Source of the DNA: JAFDVL01 sp963794955
GTDB lineage: Bacteria > Acidobacteriota > Blastocatellia > RBC074
Direction: 5' to 3'
Assembly (NCBI GenBank): GCA_963794955.1
Contig: CAWCGF010000046.1
Span: forward strand, 62,001 to 126,000
Length of the DNA: 64,000 bases
A model generated the notes under the pieces. It had not been told where the DNA came from, did no database searches, and worked only from the letters and a program-made list of their open reading frames with translations. A program made the translations under genes and the position numbers. Of the stretch, positions 45,876 through 54,947 are shown piece after piece. Positions within the stretch are counted from its first letter, which is position 1; each line of letters starts with the position of its first letter.

Positions 45876-47039
45876 ATGAAAATTCACGAGTATCAAGGTA
45901 AAGAACTGCTGCGCCGCTTCGACGTGAAGACGCCGCGTAATTTCGTCGCCACTACGGTCGAAGAAGCAGAAGAAGCGGCGGCGAAGCTCGGATCATTTCC
46001 GGTCGTCGTCAAGGCCCAAATTCACGCAGGCGGACGCGGTAAAGGTGGCGGCGTTAAGTTGGCGAAAACGGCGGAAGAGGTGACGGCGGTGTCATCGGCG
46101 ATATTAGGGATGAATTTGGTGACACATCAAACTGGCCCCGAAGGTCGCTTAGTGCGCACGCTGCTTGTCGAAGAAGGCTTGAAGATCAAACAGGAATTTT
46201 ATCTCGGCGTCGTCTTGGATCGCGCTGCTTCGCGCAATGTGTTTATGGCCTCCTCGGCGGGAGGCATGGATATCGAAGAAGTCGCAGAGCATTCGCCCGA
46301 AAAAATCCTGAAGGAACATCTTGATCCGGCAGTCGGCTTTCAGCCTTTTCAAGCGCGCAAGCTCGCCTTTGGTCTTGGGCTCGCCCCCGAACTTGTCGGC
46401 AAAGCCTCAAAGTTTATGCTGGCGCTGGCGAAAGCCGCGCTTGAGTTAGATACATCGCTTGTGGAGATCAACCCGTTCCTGCTTACGGAGGACGGCGAGT
46501 TTTATGCGCTTGATGCCAAGATCACGTTTGATGACAACGCGCTCTATCGGCATAAAGAATATGCCGCCTTGCGCGACCTGAACGAAGAAGAAGAACTTGA
46601 AATCGAAGCCTCGAAATTCGACCTGAACTACATCAAGCTGGATGGCAACATCGCGTGCATGGTGAATGGCGCAGGGCTGGCGATGGCGACGATGGATATT
46701 ATCAAATTAGCAGGCGGTGAACCGGCCAACTTCCTGGATGTCGGCGGGGGCGCATCGCAGGAGCGCGTCGAGAACGCGTTTCGGATTCTGCTCGCTGACC
46801 CGAACGTGCAAGCCGTGCTGATCAATATTTTCGGTGGTATTGTGCGTTGCGATATGGTCGCGCGCGGTGTGGTCGAAGCGGCAAAGAACCTGGGCGTGAC
46901 CGTGCCGATTGTGGTGCGCCTGGAAGGCACGAACGTCGAGGAAGGCCAACGCGTATTGCAGGAATCCGGGATGAACTTTCTGGTGGCGAATGGGATGAAG
47001 GATGCAGCGGAAAAGGTCGTTGCCGCAACCAAGGCATAA
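45876..47039 (+). CDS. sucC: Succinyl-CoA synthetase beta subunit
   Basis: 387 residues, the normal length. The ATP-grasp domain starts KIHEYQGKELLRRF, with VVVKAQIHAGGRGKGGGVKLA, EINPFLLTEDGEFYALDAK (metal-binding Glu/Asp) and a C-terminal CoA-ligase domain with NIFGGIVRCDMVARGVV. It makes ATP or GTP from succinyl-CoA in the TCA cycle. sucD, which usually follows, is absent: a strong terminator lies 26 bases after the stop. Confidence 0.95.
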   Translation: MKIHEYQGKELLRRFDVKTPRNFVATTVEEAEEAAAKLGSFPVVVKAQIHAGGRGKGGGVKLAKTAEEVTAVSSAILGMNLVTHQTGPEGRLVRTLLVEEGLKIKQEFYLGVVLDRAASRNVFMASSAGGMDIEEVAEHSPEKILKEHLDPAVGFQPFQARKLAFGLGLAPELVGKASKFMLALAKAALELDTSLVEINPFLLTEDGEFYALDAKITFDDNALYRHKEYAALRDLNEEEELEIEASKFDLNYIKLDGNIACMVNGAGLAMATMDIIKLAGGEPANFLDVGGGASQERVENAFRILLADPNVQAVLINIFGGIVRCDMVARGVVEAAKNLGVTVPIVVRLEGTNVEEGQRVLQESGMNFLVANGMKDAAEKVVAATKA

Positions 47040-47064
47040 AAGCTGAGAGCCTGAAGAAACGAAC

Positions 47065-47100
47065 AAAAAGGCGAGCCAATATGGACTCGCCTTTTTGTTT
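47065..47100 (+). terminator. Intrinsic terminator after sucC
   Basis: AAAAAGGCGAG at 47065-47075 pairs perfectly with CTCGCCTTTTT at 47086-47096 over a 10-base loop, followed by more T residues. A clear rho-independent terminator. Confidence 0.9.
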
Positions 47101-47113
47101 TGCCCAGCAAACC

Positions 47114-47159
47114 TCAGTTTGCCGATGTCCCCTGGGCAATGCAGACATCGGCTAACTGA
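47114..47159. repeat. 16-bp inverted repeat
   Basis: 47114-47129 pairs with 47144-47159 at 15 of 16 positions over a 14-base loop. It lies between the sucC terminator and the groE promoter, and belongs to the same class of intergenic hairpins. From here to 47416 I see nothing else. Confidence 0.7.
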
Positions 47160-47416
47160 AGAAAGAAATATTGTGAAGGGGAGCCGGTTCGGGGCGGTTC
47201 CAGCTCACCCTCCATCCACGCCAGACTTGTTGGGCTTGCGCTCAGCAAGATCGGCGGGAAACTTGAACGGGGGTTCAAAAATGATGCCGCTACTGGCTTG
47301 CATCTCAGTCAATCTGATTGATCGCTTGCGGCGGCAACTGGTTTAAAGACGTAATGGGGGGCTAGTTCCAAAAAAGAGATTTTGCCCATTTTTACCCCTT
47401 TGGTAAATTTCCCCCA

Positions 47417-47444
47417 TTGACATTCCGCGCTGGATTCTTATAAT
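47417..47444 (+). promoter_or_regulatory. Consensus sigma70 promoter of groESL
   Basis: A perfect TTGACA at 47417-47422 and perfect TATAAT at 47439-47444 with a 16-base spacer. The CIRCE operator begins on the last base of the -10 box. Confidence 0.9.
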
Positions 47445-47470
47445 TAGCACTCTTATTCAGCGAGTGCTAA
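47444..47470 (+). promoter_or_regulatory. CIRCE operator (HrcA binding site)
   Basis: TTAGCACTC-N9-GAGTGCTAA, an exact match to the CIRCE consensus, lies over the transcription start of groESL. HrcA binding represses the operon until heat stress. hrcA itself is not in the window. Confidence 0.97.
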
Positions 47471-47600
47471 TGACCTCTGAAATCTATTTGTGGTGCAATC
47501 ATTTTTTATTTTTGACCTTTAACGTAAGCGGGAACCTCACTGTGCGCTGAGAAGCGAACCCGCTTGATTATTCAACCGAATCGAAAGGAGTTAGATTCAC

Positions 47601-47915
47601 ATGGCAACTAAAATCAAACCGCTTCAGGATCGTGTAATTGTGAAGCGTACCGATGAATCCGAACAAATGCGTGGAGGGCTTTATATCCCCGACACTGCCA
47701 AAGAAAAACCGCAGGAAGGCGAAGTCATCGCTGTCGGCCCAGGCAAAGTCGAAAACGGCAACAAAATTGAACTGACTGTCAAAGTCGGCGACAAAGTGCT
47801 GTTTGGCAAATATTCCGGCACGGAAGTGAAGCTGGATGGCGATGAGTATTTGATTATGCGCGAAGATGACATTCTCGGCATTATCGAAGGCGCGGCCAAA
47901 GGCAAAGGCAAGTAA
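47601..47915 (+). CDS. groES: Co-chaperonin GroES
   Basis: 104 residues, the 10-kDa lid of the chaperonin. IKPLQDRVIVKRTDESEQMRGGLYIPDTAKEKPQEGEVIAVG includes the mobile loop that docks onto GroEL. AAAGGAG lies 11 bases before the ATG. The RNA leader from the promoter is about 150 bases long. The gene is first in the CIRCE-controlled operon. Confidence 0.97.
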   Translation: MATKIKPLQDRVIVKRTDESEQMRGGLYIPDTAKEKPQEGEVIAVGPGKVENGNKIELTVKVGDKVLFGKYSGTEVKLDGDEYLIMREDDILGIIEGAAKGKGK

Positions 47916-47975
47916 GAATTTCAAATGTTTCGATTTGAAATTTGAGAGCAAGATTTTTCTAAGGAGTTATAAATT

Positions 47976-49607
47976 ATGGCAAAACAAGTTATTCACGGCG
48001 AAGATTCACGGCAGGCGATTTTGCGCGGCGTCAATCAACTTGCCGATGCAGTAGCAATCACCCTTGGCCCGAAAGGCCGCAACGTGGTGATTGATAAGAA
48101 ATTCGGCTCACCTACTATCACTAAAGATGGTGTGACCGTGGCGAAAGAAATCGAACTCAAGGACGCGCTCGAAAATATGGGTGCCCAAATGGTGCGCGAA
48201 GTCGCTTCCAAGACAAGTGATGTGGCTGGTGACGGAACCACGACCGCAACCGTGCTGGCCCGTGCGATTTTCAAAGAAGGCGTCAAGACGGTTGCTGCCG
48301 GTGCCAATCCAATGGCGCTCAAGCGTGGCATTGAAAAGGCTGTCATCCGTGCCGTCGAAGCCATCAGCGCGATGGCGAAGCCCGTCAAAGGCGATGCGAT
48401 TGCTCAGGTCGGCACGATTTCTGCCAACGGCGACGCAACCATCGGCGGCATCATTGCCGAAGCGATGAAGCAAGTCGGCAAAGATGGCGTCATCACCGTC
48501 GAAGAATCCAAATCGCTGGAAACTTCACTGGATGTCGTCGAAGGTATGCAATTTGATCGTGGCTATTTATCCACGTATTTTGTGACCGATGCCGAGCGCA
48601 TGGAATGTGTCATAGACAACGCGCTGATTCTCTTGAATGAAAAGAAGATCAGCTCAATGAAAGACCTGCTCCCAGTGCTCGAGCAGGTGGCCAAACAGGG
48701 CAAGCCGCTGTTGATCGTCGCCGAAGACATCGAAGGCGAAGCGCTCGCTACCCTCGTCGTCAACAAGCTGCGTGGCACATTGCAAGTTTGCGCCGTCAAA
48801 GCGCCTGGCTTCGGTGATCGCCGCAAAGCGATGCTCGAAGACATTGCCATCCTGACCGGCGGCAAAGTCATCAGCGAAGACCTCGGCATCAAGCTCGAAA
48901 ACATCAAGCTCGAAGACCTGGGTCGGGCCAAGAAGATCACGGTTGATAAAGACAACACCACGATTGTCGAAGGCGGTGGGAAGAATGCGGACATTCAAGG
49001 CCGCGTGCAAACCATTCGTCGTCAGGTCGAAGACACCACTTCGGATTATGACCGCGAAAAATTGCAAGAACGCCTGGCGAAGTTAGTCGGTGGCGTTGCC
49101 GTCATCAAAGTTGGTGCTGCAACCGAAACCGAACTTAAAGAGAAGAAGGCTCGTGTCGAAGATGCGATGCACGCCACCCGCGCTGCAGTGGAAGAAGGAA
49201 TTGTTCCCGGCGGCGGTGTTACCTTGGTGCGCGCTGCGAAGGCGCTCGACAGCCTGAAACTCGAAGATGAAGACGAGCAGATCGGTGTCAACATCATTCG
49301 TCGTGCGCTCGAAGAACCGCTCCGCAAAATTGCGGAAAACGCGGGCAAAGAAGGCGCAGTAATCGTCGAACGTGTCAAAGCGGAAAAAGGCGAAAACTTC
49401 GGCTTCAACGCAGCGACCGAAGAATTTGGCGACCTCGTCAAAGCGGGCGTGATTGATCCGGCGAAAGTGGCGCGCACGGCGCTGCAAAATGCGGCTTCAA
49501 TTGCCTCCCTGATGCTCACGACCGAAGCGATGATTTCGGAAATTCCTGAGAAGAATGCAGGTGGCCCGCCAATGCCTCCGGGCGGCGGCGGCATGGGTGA
49601 TTTCTAA
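47976..49607 (+). CDS. groEL: Chaperonin GroEL
   Basis: 543 residues. Equatorial domain with LGPKGRNVVIDKKFG and the ATP motif GDGTTTATVLA, intermediate and apical domains in order, and a C-terminal flexible tail ending PPGGGGMGDF. It folds non-native proteins in the cytoplasm with GroES. It follows groES by 60 bases with AAGGAG upstream and ends before an intrinsic terminator. Confidence 0.97.
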   Translation: MAKQVIHGEDSRQAILRGVNQLADAVAITLGPKGRNVVIDKKFGSPTITKDGVTVAKEIELKDALENMGAQMVREVASKTSDVAGDGTTTATVLARAIFKEGVKTVAAGANPMALKRGIEKAVIRAVEAISAMAKPVKGDAIAQVGTISANGDATIGGIIAEAMKQVGKDGVITVEESKSLETSLDVVEGMQFDRGYLSTYFVTDAERMECVIDNALILLNEKKISSMKDLLPVLEQVAKQGKPLLIVAEDIEGEALATLVVNKLRGTLQVCAVKAPGFGDRRKAMLEDIAILTGGKVISEDLGIKLENIKLEDLGRAKKITVDKDNTTIVEGGGKNADIQGRVQTIRRQVEDTTSDYDREKLQERLAKLVGGVAVIKVGAATETELKEKKARVEDAMHATRAAVEEGIVPGGGVTLVRAAKALDSLKLEDEDEQIGVNIIRRALEEPLRKIAENAGKEGAVIVERVKAEKGENFGFNAATEEFGDLVKAGVIDPAKVARTALQNAASIASLMLTTEAMISEIPEKNAGGPPMPPGGGGMGDF

Positions 49608-49630
49608 AATTCACTGACAGCTAAGAAAAC

Positions 49631-49666
49631 AAAAGGCGATGGTTCAATTTGAGCCGTCGCCTTTTT
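49631..49666 (+). terminator. Intrinsic terminator after groEL
   Basis: A 17-base arm at 49631-49647 pairs at 15 of 17 positions with 49649-49665 and ends in a run of five T. Only one or two bases form the tip, so the inner pairs will open to make a loop. Confidence 0.8.
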
Positions 49667-49688
49667 GCTTAAGCGCCAGGATTCAACG

Positions 49689-50297
49689 TTACAAGATACG
49701 TAAGTTTGACAGTGCTTTCCGCAATTGCTCCGCCGATTGAAAGTGAATGGCCTGAACGCCGAGTTCCACCGCCATATTGTAATTCGCCAGCGAGTCATCA
49801 ATGAAAATACATTCTTCGGCAGGACGTCCAATCAGGCGCAGCAAATGTGCGTAGATGCGCGGATCAGGTTTGCAGACTTTCATTTCTCCAGAAATAACGA
49901 CCGCGCGGAACCATTGGAGAAACTCGAAGCGGGCATACGCCATTGGGTATGTTTCAGCTGACCAATTGCTGAGCGCATACAGGTCATAGCCTTGTGCGCG
50001 CAAATCGGCCAAAATCTCTACGGTCGGCTCAATCGCGCCGGGCATCATTTCTTCCCAGCGTTCGTGAAAGGCGCGGATGTGTTGTGCGTATTGCGGGAAT
50101 TGTTCACTCAATGCGGTCACCGCTGCTGCGAACGGGTGGCCTTCGTCTTGTTTGGCATTCCAGGTTAGCAGATTGGTTTCGGTGAAGAACTGCTCCATCG
50201 TCGCCTCATCCGCAAACAGTTTGCGGTACAGATAGCGTGGGTTCCAATCAATCAATACAGCACCAAGGTCAAAGATAATCGCGGGTTTTGTGTTCAT
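49689..50297 (-). CDS. HAD-superfamily hydrolase (subfamily IA)
   Basis: About 202 residues from ATG 50297. Motif I reads IFDLGAVL with Gly in place of the second Asp, as in the YihX-like branch; motif II is ALSNWS, motif III uses Lys in GEMKVCKPD, and motif IV is FIDDSLAN. Members dephosphorylate sugar phosphates or similar metabolites. Upstream codons to 50366 are open but lack a better start. It stands alone between the groE terminator and the FHA gene on the other strand. Confidence 0.85.
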   Translation of the reverse strand: MNTKPAIIFDLGAVLIDWNPRYLYRKLFADEATMEQFFTETNLLTWNAKQDEGHPFAAAVTALSEQFPQYAQHIRAFHERWEEMMPGAIEPTVEILADLRAQGYDLYALSNWSAETYPMAYARFEFLQWFRAVVISGEMKVCKPDPRIYAHLLRLIGRPAEECIFIDDSLANYNMAVELGVQAIHFQSAEQLRKALSNLRIL

Positions 50298-50417
50298 CCA
50301 AAGGTCTCTGTTACGGTTGTCTCCGCAAGCAAGGTCGTCCCGACTTCCGGCTGTGCTACTATACATGGGCGCGCCAGAAATTCATGCAAATTTTCTGGGG
50401 CATTATGCTATAAGGCG

Positions 50418-51677
50418 ATGGCAGAGATGAAACTTATTATCACCACTTCCAATCAGCAACCGCGCGAATTGCAATTGGCGTCCAGCGCTTCCATTGGGCG
50501 CTCCGCCGATAATACTATTCATGTAGATGATCCTGGCGTGGCGCGCAATCACGCGATGATCGAAAAACGTCCCGATGGCTTTTGGCTCAGCGATCTGGGC
50601 AGCGCGAATGGGACGTTAGTGAACGGCGCGCAAATCGCGGCTGAATACCAATTGAAAAAGGGCGATAAGATTTCGCTCGGACACGGCACGGCAATTCGTG
50701 TCGCGGCCTTAGACGGGCAAGCCGCAGCGACTCCCACTGGTCAGCAACCAGCGGTCTCGTCAACTGCAGTTAGCTCGGCTGGTGCGCCACCGCCAACTCC
50801 CGCTGAATCCGGTGTGCCGATGGCGCATGTAGCGGTTGCGGGCCTCACGGTTTTTGCCCTCATCGCGTTCATCGGCATTGCGCTGCTGATTCTCAAAAAC
50901 AAAAGCAACTCGGAAACCACGAAGAATCAATCGTCCGGCTATGCCACGCCGACACCCACGGCAACACGAAGTTTATCCAGTTCCGAGGGCACGAAACCTA
51001 CGCCGGAGCCTGTCAAAACCGTTACACTTTCGGCAGGCACGGCGACTGGCATCGAAGCCCTGGTCAGCAAATTAGCCGGGCAGCTTTCGGGCAAAGGGAA
51101 CTACGTGTTCGATCCCGAAATGATTGCCGCCATCGCCGGGCAAACCAGCAATTATCGCGTAGACGTGACGGCGCAAGCCCGCGAATACCGCTTGGAAATT
51201 GATCGCGCGTTCAGCAATGCCAAGGCGCTGAAACCGCTGCTCGGTCACATTCTGGCGATGAGTCAAAGCCGTTACGGGCAAAGCTCTGGCAACGGCGTGG
51301 GCGTCTGGCAAGTCCCGCAAGCAATCGCGCAGGAATATGCGCAACCGGGAGAAAGCCTTTCGTCATTAAATACGCCGAAGCGCTCCGCCGAAATTGCCGC
51401 CGCGCATTTACAGGAAATCACCACGATCTTTGAGCCACAAGATTTTATGTACGCGCTGGCCTGTTTCGGGCAGCCACGCAGTGTCGCTGGCACCTTAAAT
51501 CAACGCTTGCAAGCGGTTGATCCGAATGACCGCCGCGATTTCTGGAAGCAAGTCAAGGCGGGTATCGTGCCGCGCGACGGGGCCGAGAAAGTCATCCGTT
51601 TCTTTGCCGGCGGCATCGTTGGCGAATATCCGACCAGCTTCGGACTTGCAACGGCGACGGCGTTTTCGGATTTGTAA
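50418..51677 (+). CDS. FHA - transmembrane - inactive lytic-transglycosylase-like protein (paralogue 1)
   Basis: 419 residues. An FHA domain at about 5-98 (SIGRSADNTIHV, VARNHAMI, GSANGTLVNG) binds phosphothreonine on the cytoplasmic side. A Pro/Ala linker leads to one membrane segment (137-159), a Thr/Pro-rich stretch, and a C-terminal domain of about 210 residues related to the transglycosylase at 54948 (shared endings such as FFAGGIVGEYPTSFGL). Where the active enzyme has its catalytic Glu, this one has Gln283 (AMSQSRYG), so it is probably inactive and may sense or bind peptidoglycan. First of three paralogues. Confidence 0.7.
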   Translation: MAEMKLIITTSNQQPRELQLASSASIGRSADNTIHVDDPGVARNHAMIEKRPDGFWLSDLGSANGTLVNGAQIAAEYQLKKGDKISLGHGTAIRVAALDGQAAATPTGQQPAVSSTAVSSAGAPPPTPAESGVPMAHVAVAGLTVFALIAFIGIALLILKNKSNSETTKNQSSGYATPTPTATRSLSSSEGTKPTPEPVKTVTLSAGTATGIEALVSKLAGQLSGKGNYVFDPEMIAAIAGQTSNYRVDVTAQAREYRLEIDRAFSNAKALKPLLGHILAMSQSRYGQSSGNGVGVWQVPQAIAQEYAQPGESLSSLNTPKRSAEIAAAHLQEITTIFEPQDFMYALACFGQPRSVAGTLNQRLQAVDPNDRRDFWKQVKAGIVPRDGAEKVIRFFAGGIVGEYPTSFGLATATAFSDL

Positions 51678-52043
51678 AGTGGCGACATTCCATCGGATTC
51701 GGTAAGAAAACAAAGACAACAGCGGCACTTGACGACGATTCCGATAAGCAGTATACCGATGCCATCGCGTTGCTTTCAGCCTAAGCAAGGCGGATTATTT
51801 TATCGCGTTTTTAGAGGAACCAGCTTGCTGCTGTTGGCGTGCTACTGAAGCAGATTATTTCTTGAAGCTCTAAGTTTTTTATCGGTACTGAACGCCGCTC
51901 GTCGGTGCCGCCTTGGTCAGCCAGGCAAACATCATTGTAGAATCGCTTTTTTTCCCTAAGATAGCTTGGCCCTCAAGGCCGACCAACGCAAGCAGTTAGA
52001 CCTCCCCCACGTGCTTACTAAAATGAAAGCGAGGATTATCTGA
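51678..52043 (+). other. Intergenic region before the small acidic ORF
   Basis: 366 bases with no supported gene. A short TTGGCCCTCAAGGCC hairpin lies near 51967. Several AT-rich stretches could be promoters but none has a convincing pair of boxes. GAGG at 52031-52034 serves the ORF at 52044. Confidence 0.4.
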
Positions 52044-52184
52044 ATGAAAGAGAAAACCACTACCTTGAATAAAGAAGAAAAGGAGAGTGACAACGATGCC
52101 TGTGATGTCGCTCTTGATGAACTAACCTTAGAGGAAATAACCTCAGATGAGGACCTTCCTGCCGCGAAAGGAGGCGTAGTCTAA
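52044..52184 (+). CDS. Small acidic 46-residue protein upstream of the amidase
   Basis: ATG 52044 lies nine bases after GAGG. The peptide is strongly acidic in the middle (LDELTLEEITSDEDL) and ends AAKGGVV, with a single Cys at residue 20. Its shape recalls double-glycine leader peptides of RiPPs, but only two residues follow the Gly-Gly, and the KGG codons (AAAGGAGGC) are also the ribosome site of the amidase gene, which starts one base after the stop. I therefore call it a small unknown protein translationally coupled to the amidase. Confidence 0.5.
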   Translation: MKEKTTTLNKEEKESDNDACDVALDELTLEEITSDEDLPAAKGGVV

Positions 52185-52185
52185 T

Positions 52186-52983
52186 ATGGCCTTTTCACTA
52201 ATATGGTTACCTGAAGTGCTGTTAGAAGCGGGGCTGAAAGTTGCCACCGTGCCCGGCTGGGAAACCCGGGGGCGAGGTGACGTAGGCAAAATCTTTGGCG
52301 TTCTTTGTCACCATACGGGTACCGCCAGAGAGGGCGTTATGCCAACGCTTAATGTATTAGTAAATGGGCGCAGCGATCTGCCTGGGCCGCTTTCTCAACT
52401 GGGCCTGGGGCGCGATGGCACGTACTTTGTGATCGCCGCCGGGAAGTGCCATCACGCAGGGAGAGGTGAATGGCAGGGAAAGACGGCGGCCAACACCAAC
52501 TTTATTGGCATTGAGGCGGAAAATTCGGGCAGGCAGGATTATCCCGCCGTGCAAATGGATGCCTATCAGCGTGGTGTGGCTGCCATTTTGAGAAAGATTA
52601 GGCAAGGGGCAGAATTTTGTGCCGGGCATCGGGAATATGCATTGCCGCGCGGGCGCAAAGATGACCCGAAATTTGATATGGACAAATTTCGGTCAGCCGT
52701 GGCGACGATCCTGAATGGCACCGCGCCGCCCCCAGTCTTAATTCCTGCGGTTGAGCCGTCCCCCAGTCCCGGCGCTCCGCCAGGTCGCCCGACCCTGCGG
52801 CGCGGCGCTAATGGCGAGTTCGTAAAGCAGCTTCAGCAAAAGCTCGGTGTGGAGGTGATCGGCCAATTCGGGCCTCGAACGGAGGCCGCTGTGCGTGCCT
52901 TCCAACGGGATCATAAAATCGTCCCCGATGGAATTGTCGGGCCAAAAACCTGGCGCGCCCTTGATAAAGTAACGGTTGTGTAA
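52186..52983 (+). CDS. N-acetylmuramoyl-L-alanine amidase with peptidoglycan-binding domain
   Basis: 265 residues, no signal peptide. Residues about 35-180 form an Amidase_2-type domain: CHHTGT with a zinc His, the later HAGRGEW and a C-terminal AGHREYALPRGRKDDP that supplies the second zinc ligand. A Pro-rich linker leads to a peptidoglycan-binding domain (about 198-262: LRRGANGEFVKQLQQKLG, FGPRTEAAVRAFQRDHKIVPDGIVGPKTW). This is an endolysin-like layout. No holin or phage gene is nearby, so it may be a domesticated lysin. It sits inside the FHA/transglycosylase cluster, which also acts on the cell wall. Confidence 0.85.
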   Translation: MAFSLIWLPEVLLEAGLKVATVPGWETRGRGDVGKIFGVLCHHTGTAREGVMPTLNVLVNGRSDLPGPLSQLGLGRDGTYFVIAAGKCHHAGRGEWQGKTAANTNFIGIEAENSGRQDYPAVQMDAYQRGVAAILRKIRQGAEFCAGHREYALPRGRKDDPKFDMDKFRSAVATILNGTAPPPVLIPAVEPSPSPGAPPGRPTLRRGANGEFVKQLQQKLGVEVIGQFGPRTEAAVRAFQRDHKIVPDGIVGPKTWRALDKVTVV

Positions 52984-53005
52984 AGGTGGACAAGGGCATT
53001 GAATT

Positions 53006-53077
53006 GTAAGGCGCAGCGTTCAGGTGCAACGTATTGGCTGCTGAAGAAATACGCTGCGCGTGACCGCCGCGCCTTAC
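53006..53077. repeat. Imperfect 30-bp inverted repeat
   Basis: GTAAGGCGC at 53006 opens a left arm of about 30 bases pairing at roughly 24 positions with the right arm ending GCGCCTTAC at 53077. The loop is about 12 bases. It lies between the amidase and a secreted-protein gene. Confidence 0.6.
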
Positions 53078-53095
53078 TAGGGATAAGAAAACTCT

Positions 53096-53761
53096 ATGAA
53101 CCGAAAAGCTTCTTTTTGGCAAACCATCAAAACTCTCAGCGTTATAGGGCTTCTGCTGACGACGCTTGCTGCGCCGCCCGTTGCCTCAACTGGCAAATCG
53201 CCCCTGCCCGTTTGTGCTTGCTGTGCCGAACCGGGCGCGTGGGATTTCAGCACGCGCAAAGTGGAGCGCGATGAACTGAAAGAACTCAATCGGCTGGCGC
53301 TCAACGGAAAGGCGGATTTTTATATGACTGCCGCGTGGCCGGATGATGTTTCCGGGGTCGCCGTTCCTGACAACATTGAACCCGGGTATTTTGTTATTTC
53401 ACTCGTGCGGGAAGCGCAAAACTGGAAGTTTTTCTGCAAAACGCCGAAGGGCGAAAAGGGGACTTTAATTTTGACGCTCCCCGGCACGGCGACCTTCTTT
53501 GCCGCTGATATTGAGTCCCAGGCCAAGTCAGAGGGGCACGGCTCCGTGACGCTTTACAAGGAGGTTCGCCTGGAAGGCAATGTACGTGGCACCGGCATTT
53601 TTGCGAAGGGCATCAATTCCAAAACGAAATTCCGACTTGTCTTGCAAGGCAAAGGAAATATGTGCCCAAATGCAGAAGACTTCCACCGTTGGAATCTGCG
53701 CATCGCTGGCCCGCAAGCCAAATATACCCTCTACGGTTTCTTGGCTAAACCTGCGGCTTGA
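53096..53761 (+). CDS. Exported protein of unknown function
   Basis: 221 residues. A signal peptide (LSVIGLLLTTLAAPPVAS) is followed by CACCAEPGAWDFS, a possible metal- or disulfide-forming Cys cluster, and a mostly beta-rich body ending in KYTLYGFLAKPAA. I do not recognise the family. Another Cys lies at FFCK and one at GNMCPN. It is on the same strand as, but 112 bases from, the amidase. Confidence 0.65.
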   Translation: MNRKASFWQTIKTLSVIGLLLTTLAAPPVASTGKSPLPVCACCAEPGAWDFSTRKVERDELKELNRLALNGKADFYMTAAWPDDVSGVAVPDNIEPGYFVISLVREAQNWKFFCKTPKGEKGTLILTLPGTATFFAADIESQAKSEGHGSVTLYKEVRLEGNVRGTGIFAKGINSKTKFRLVLQGKGNMCPNAEDFHRWNLRIAGPQAKYTLYGFLAKPAA

Positions 53762-53812
53762 GCGCAAAATAGCCAGGCCATGGAGCGTAAATTTCCCCGA
53801 TGCAATGGCACG

Positions 53813-54910
53813 ATGACAAATTTAGAAATTGCGCAGCAACGATTACAGAACCAATATCTGGCCCAAAAACCCTTCGACAATTCCGAAGCTGTAGTGCAGT
53901 GGCAGGGCGCAGTGCAATCCCAGGATTATGCGGGCGCGAAGTGGGCGCTTGGACTGCGGTTGGCCAAGGCGACGGACGACGAGGTGGAACGCGCCTTTAC
54001 CAACGGCTCCATCCTCCGCACCCATGTGCTGCGGCCTACCTGGCATTTTGTCACGCCTGCCGACATTCGCTGGATGCTGGCCCTCACGGCTCCGCGCGTC
54101 AATGCGCTGAACGCATATCAGTATCGCAAATGTGAGCTTGACGAAGTGACATTCACGCGCAGCCACAGGGCGCTCGAAAAAGCCTTGCAAGGTGGAAAGC
54201 AGCTTACGCGAGAGGAACTGCGCGGGGCATTGCAGCAAGCGGGTATTGATACCAGTGACTTGCGCATGACCCACCTGATGATGCAGGCGGAACTAGCAGG
54301 CCTTGTCTGTAGCGGCGCGCGCCGTGGCAAACAATTCACCTACGCGTTATTGGAAGAGCGCGTCCCACCCGCCCCCTCCCTCACCCGTGATGAAGCGTTG
54401 TTTGCACTCGTACAGCGGTATTTTGCGAGTCGTGGCCCGGCTACGCTGCAAGATTTTGTCTGGTGGTCAGGGCTGACGATGGCGGATGCAAGGCGCGGCA
54501 TCGAACAGGTCAAGTTCAGGTTTGAGCAGGAGGTGGTAGGCGGTCAGACGTACTGGTCTGCTGCGCCTGTGTCTCCGCCCAAAGACCTGTCACTGACCGC
54601 ACACCTGTTGCCCAATTACGATGAATACTTTATCGGCTTTAAAGACCGCAGCGCCTTCATGTATACCTTGAAAGCCCTTCATAAAGATGTGTTGCTCACG
54701 GGCCTCTCAGCACATATTATTGTGATGGGTGGGCAGATGGTTGGTGGGTGGAAGCGGACACTAACAAAGAATGCGGTCGCGGTAGAATTAACCCCGCTCA
54801 AGCCGCTGACGAAGGCTGAAAAACAAGCCGTGACTGTGGCCGCAGAGCGGTATGGTGAATTTCTTAAGTTGCCTGTGACGCTGACCTGGCATGATATAAA
54901 AACGGTATAA
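53813..54910 (+). CDS. Winged-helix DNA-binding protein, AlkZ/HTH_42 family
   Basis: About 365 residues from ATG 53813; ATG 53780 in the same frame is an alternative start and neither has a strong ribosome site. The HTH_42 signature is clear: LEIAQQRLQNQYL, LRPTWHFVTPADIRWML, a middle YFASRGPATLQDFVWWSGL and a late LLPNYDEYFIGFKDRS. The family includes AlkZ-type DNA glycosylases that open interstrand crosslinks. The catalytic QxQ of AlkZ reads WHF here, so a different substrate or no glycosylase activity is possible. Confidence 0.75.
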   Translation: MTNLEIAQQRLQNQYLAQKPFDNSEAVVQWQGAVQSQDYAGAKWALGLRLAKATDDEVERAFTNGSILRTHVLRPTWHFVTPADIRWMLALTAPRVNALNAYQYRKCELDEVTFTRSHRALEKALQGGKQLTREELRGALQQAGIDTSDLRMTHLMMQAELAGLVCSGARRGKQFTYALLEERVPPAPSLTRDEALFALVQRYFASRGPATLQDFVWWSGLTMADARRGIEQVKFRFEQEVVGGQTYWSAAPVSPPKDLSLTAHLLPNYDEYFIGFKDRSAFMYTLKALHKDVLLTGLSAHIIVMGGQMVGGWKRTLTKNAVAVELTPLKPLTKAEKQAVTVAAERYGEFLKLPVTLTWHDIKTV

Positions 54911-54947
54911 CTGTGAACGCTCATCCACAGGTTTTCTGTAAAGCACA

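Noticed and set aside
49689..50297. Loss of the second Asp in HAD motif I (DLG) as a sign of inactivity
   Set aside because: A Gly at this position is usual in the YihX-like branch, so it is not anomalous.
52044..52184. RiPP precursor with double-glycine leader
   Set aside because: Only two residues follow Gly-Gly, no modification or transport genes are nearby, and the Gly-Gly codons are the ribosome site of the next gene.
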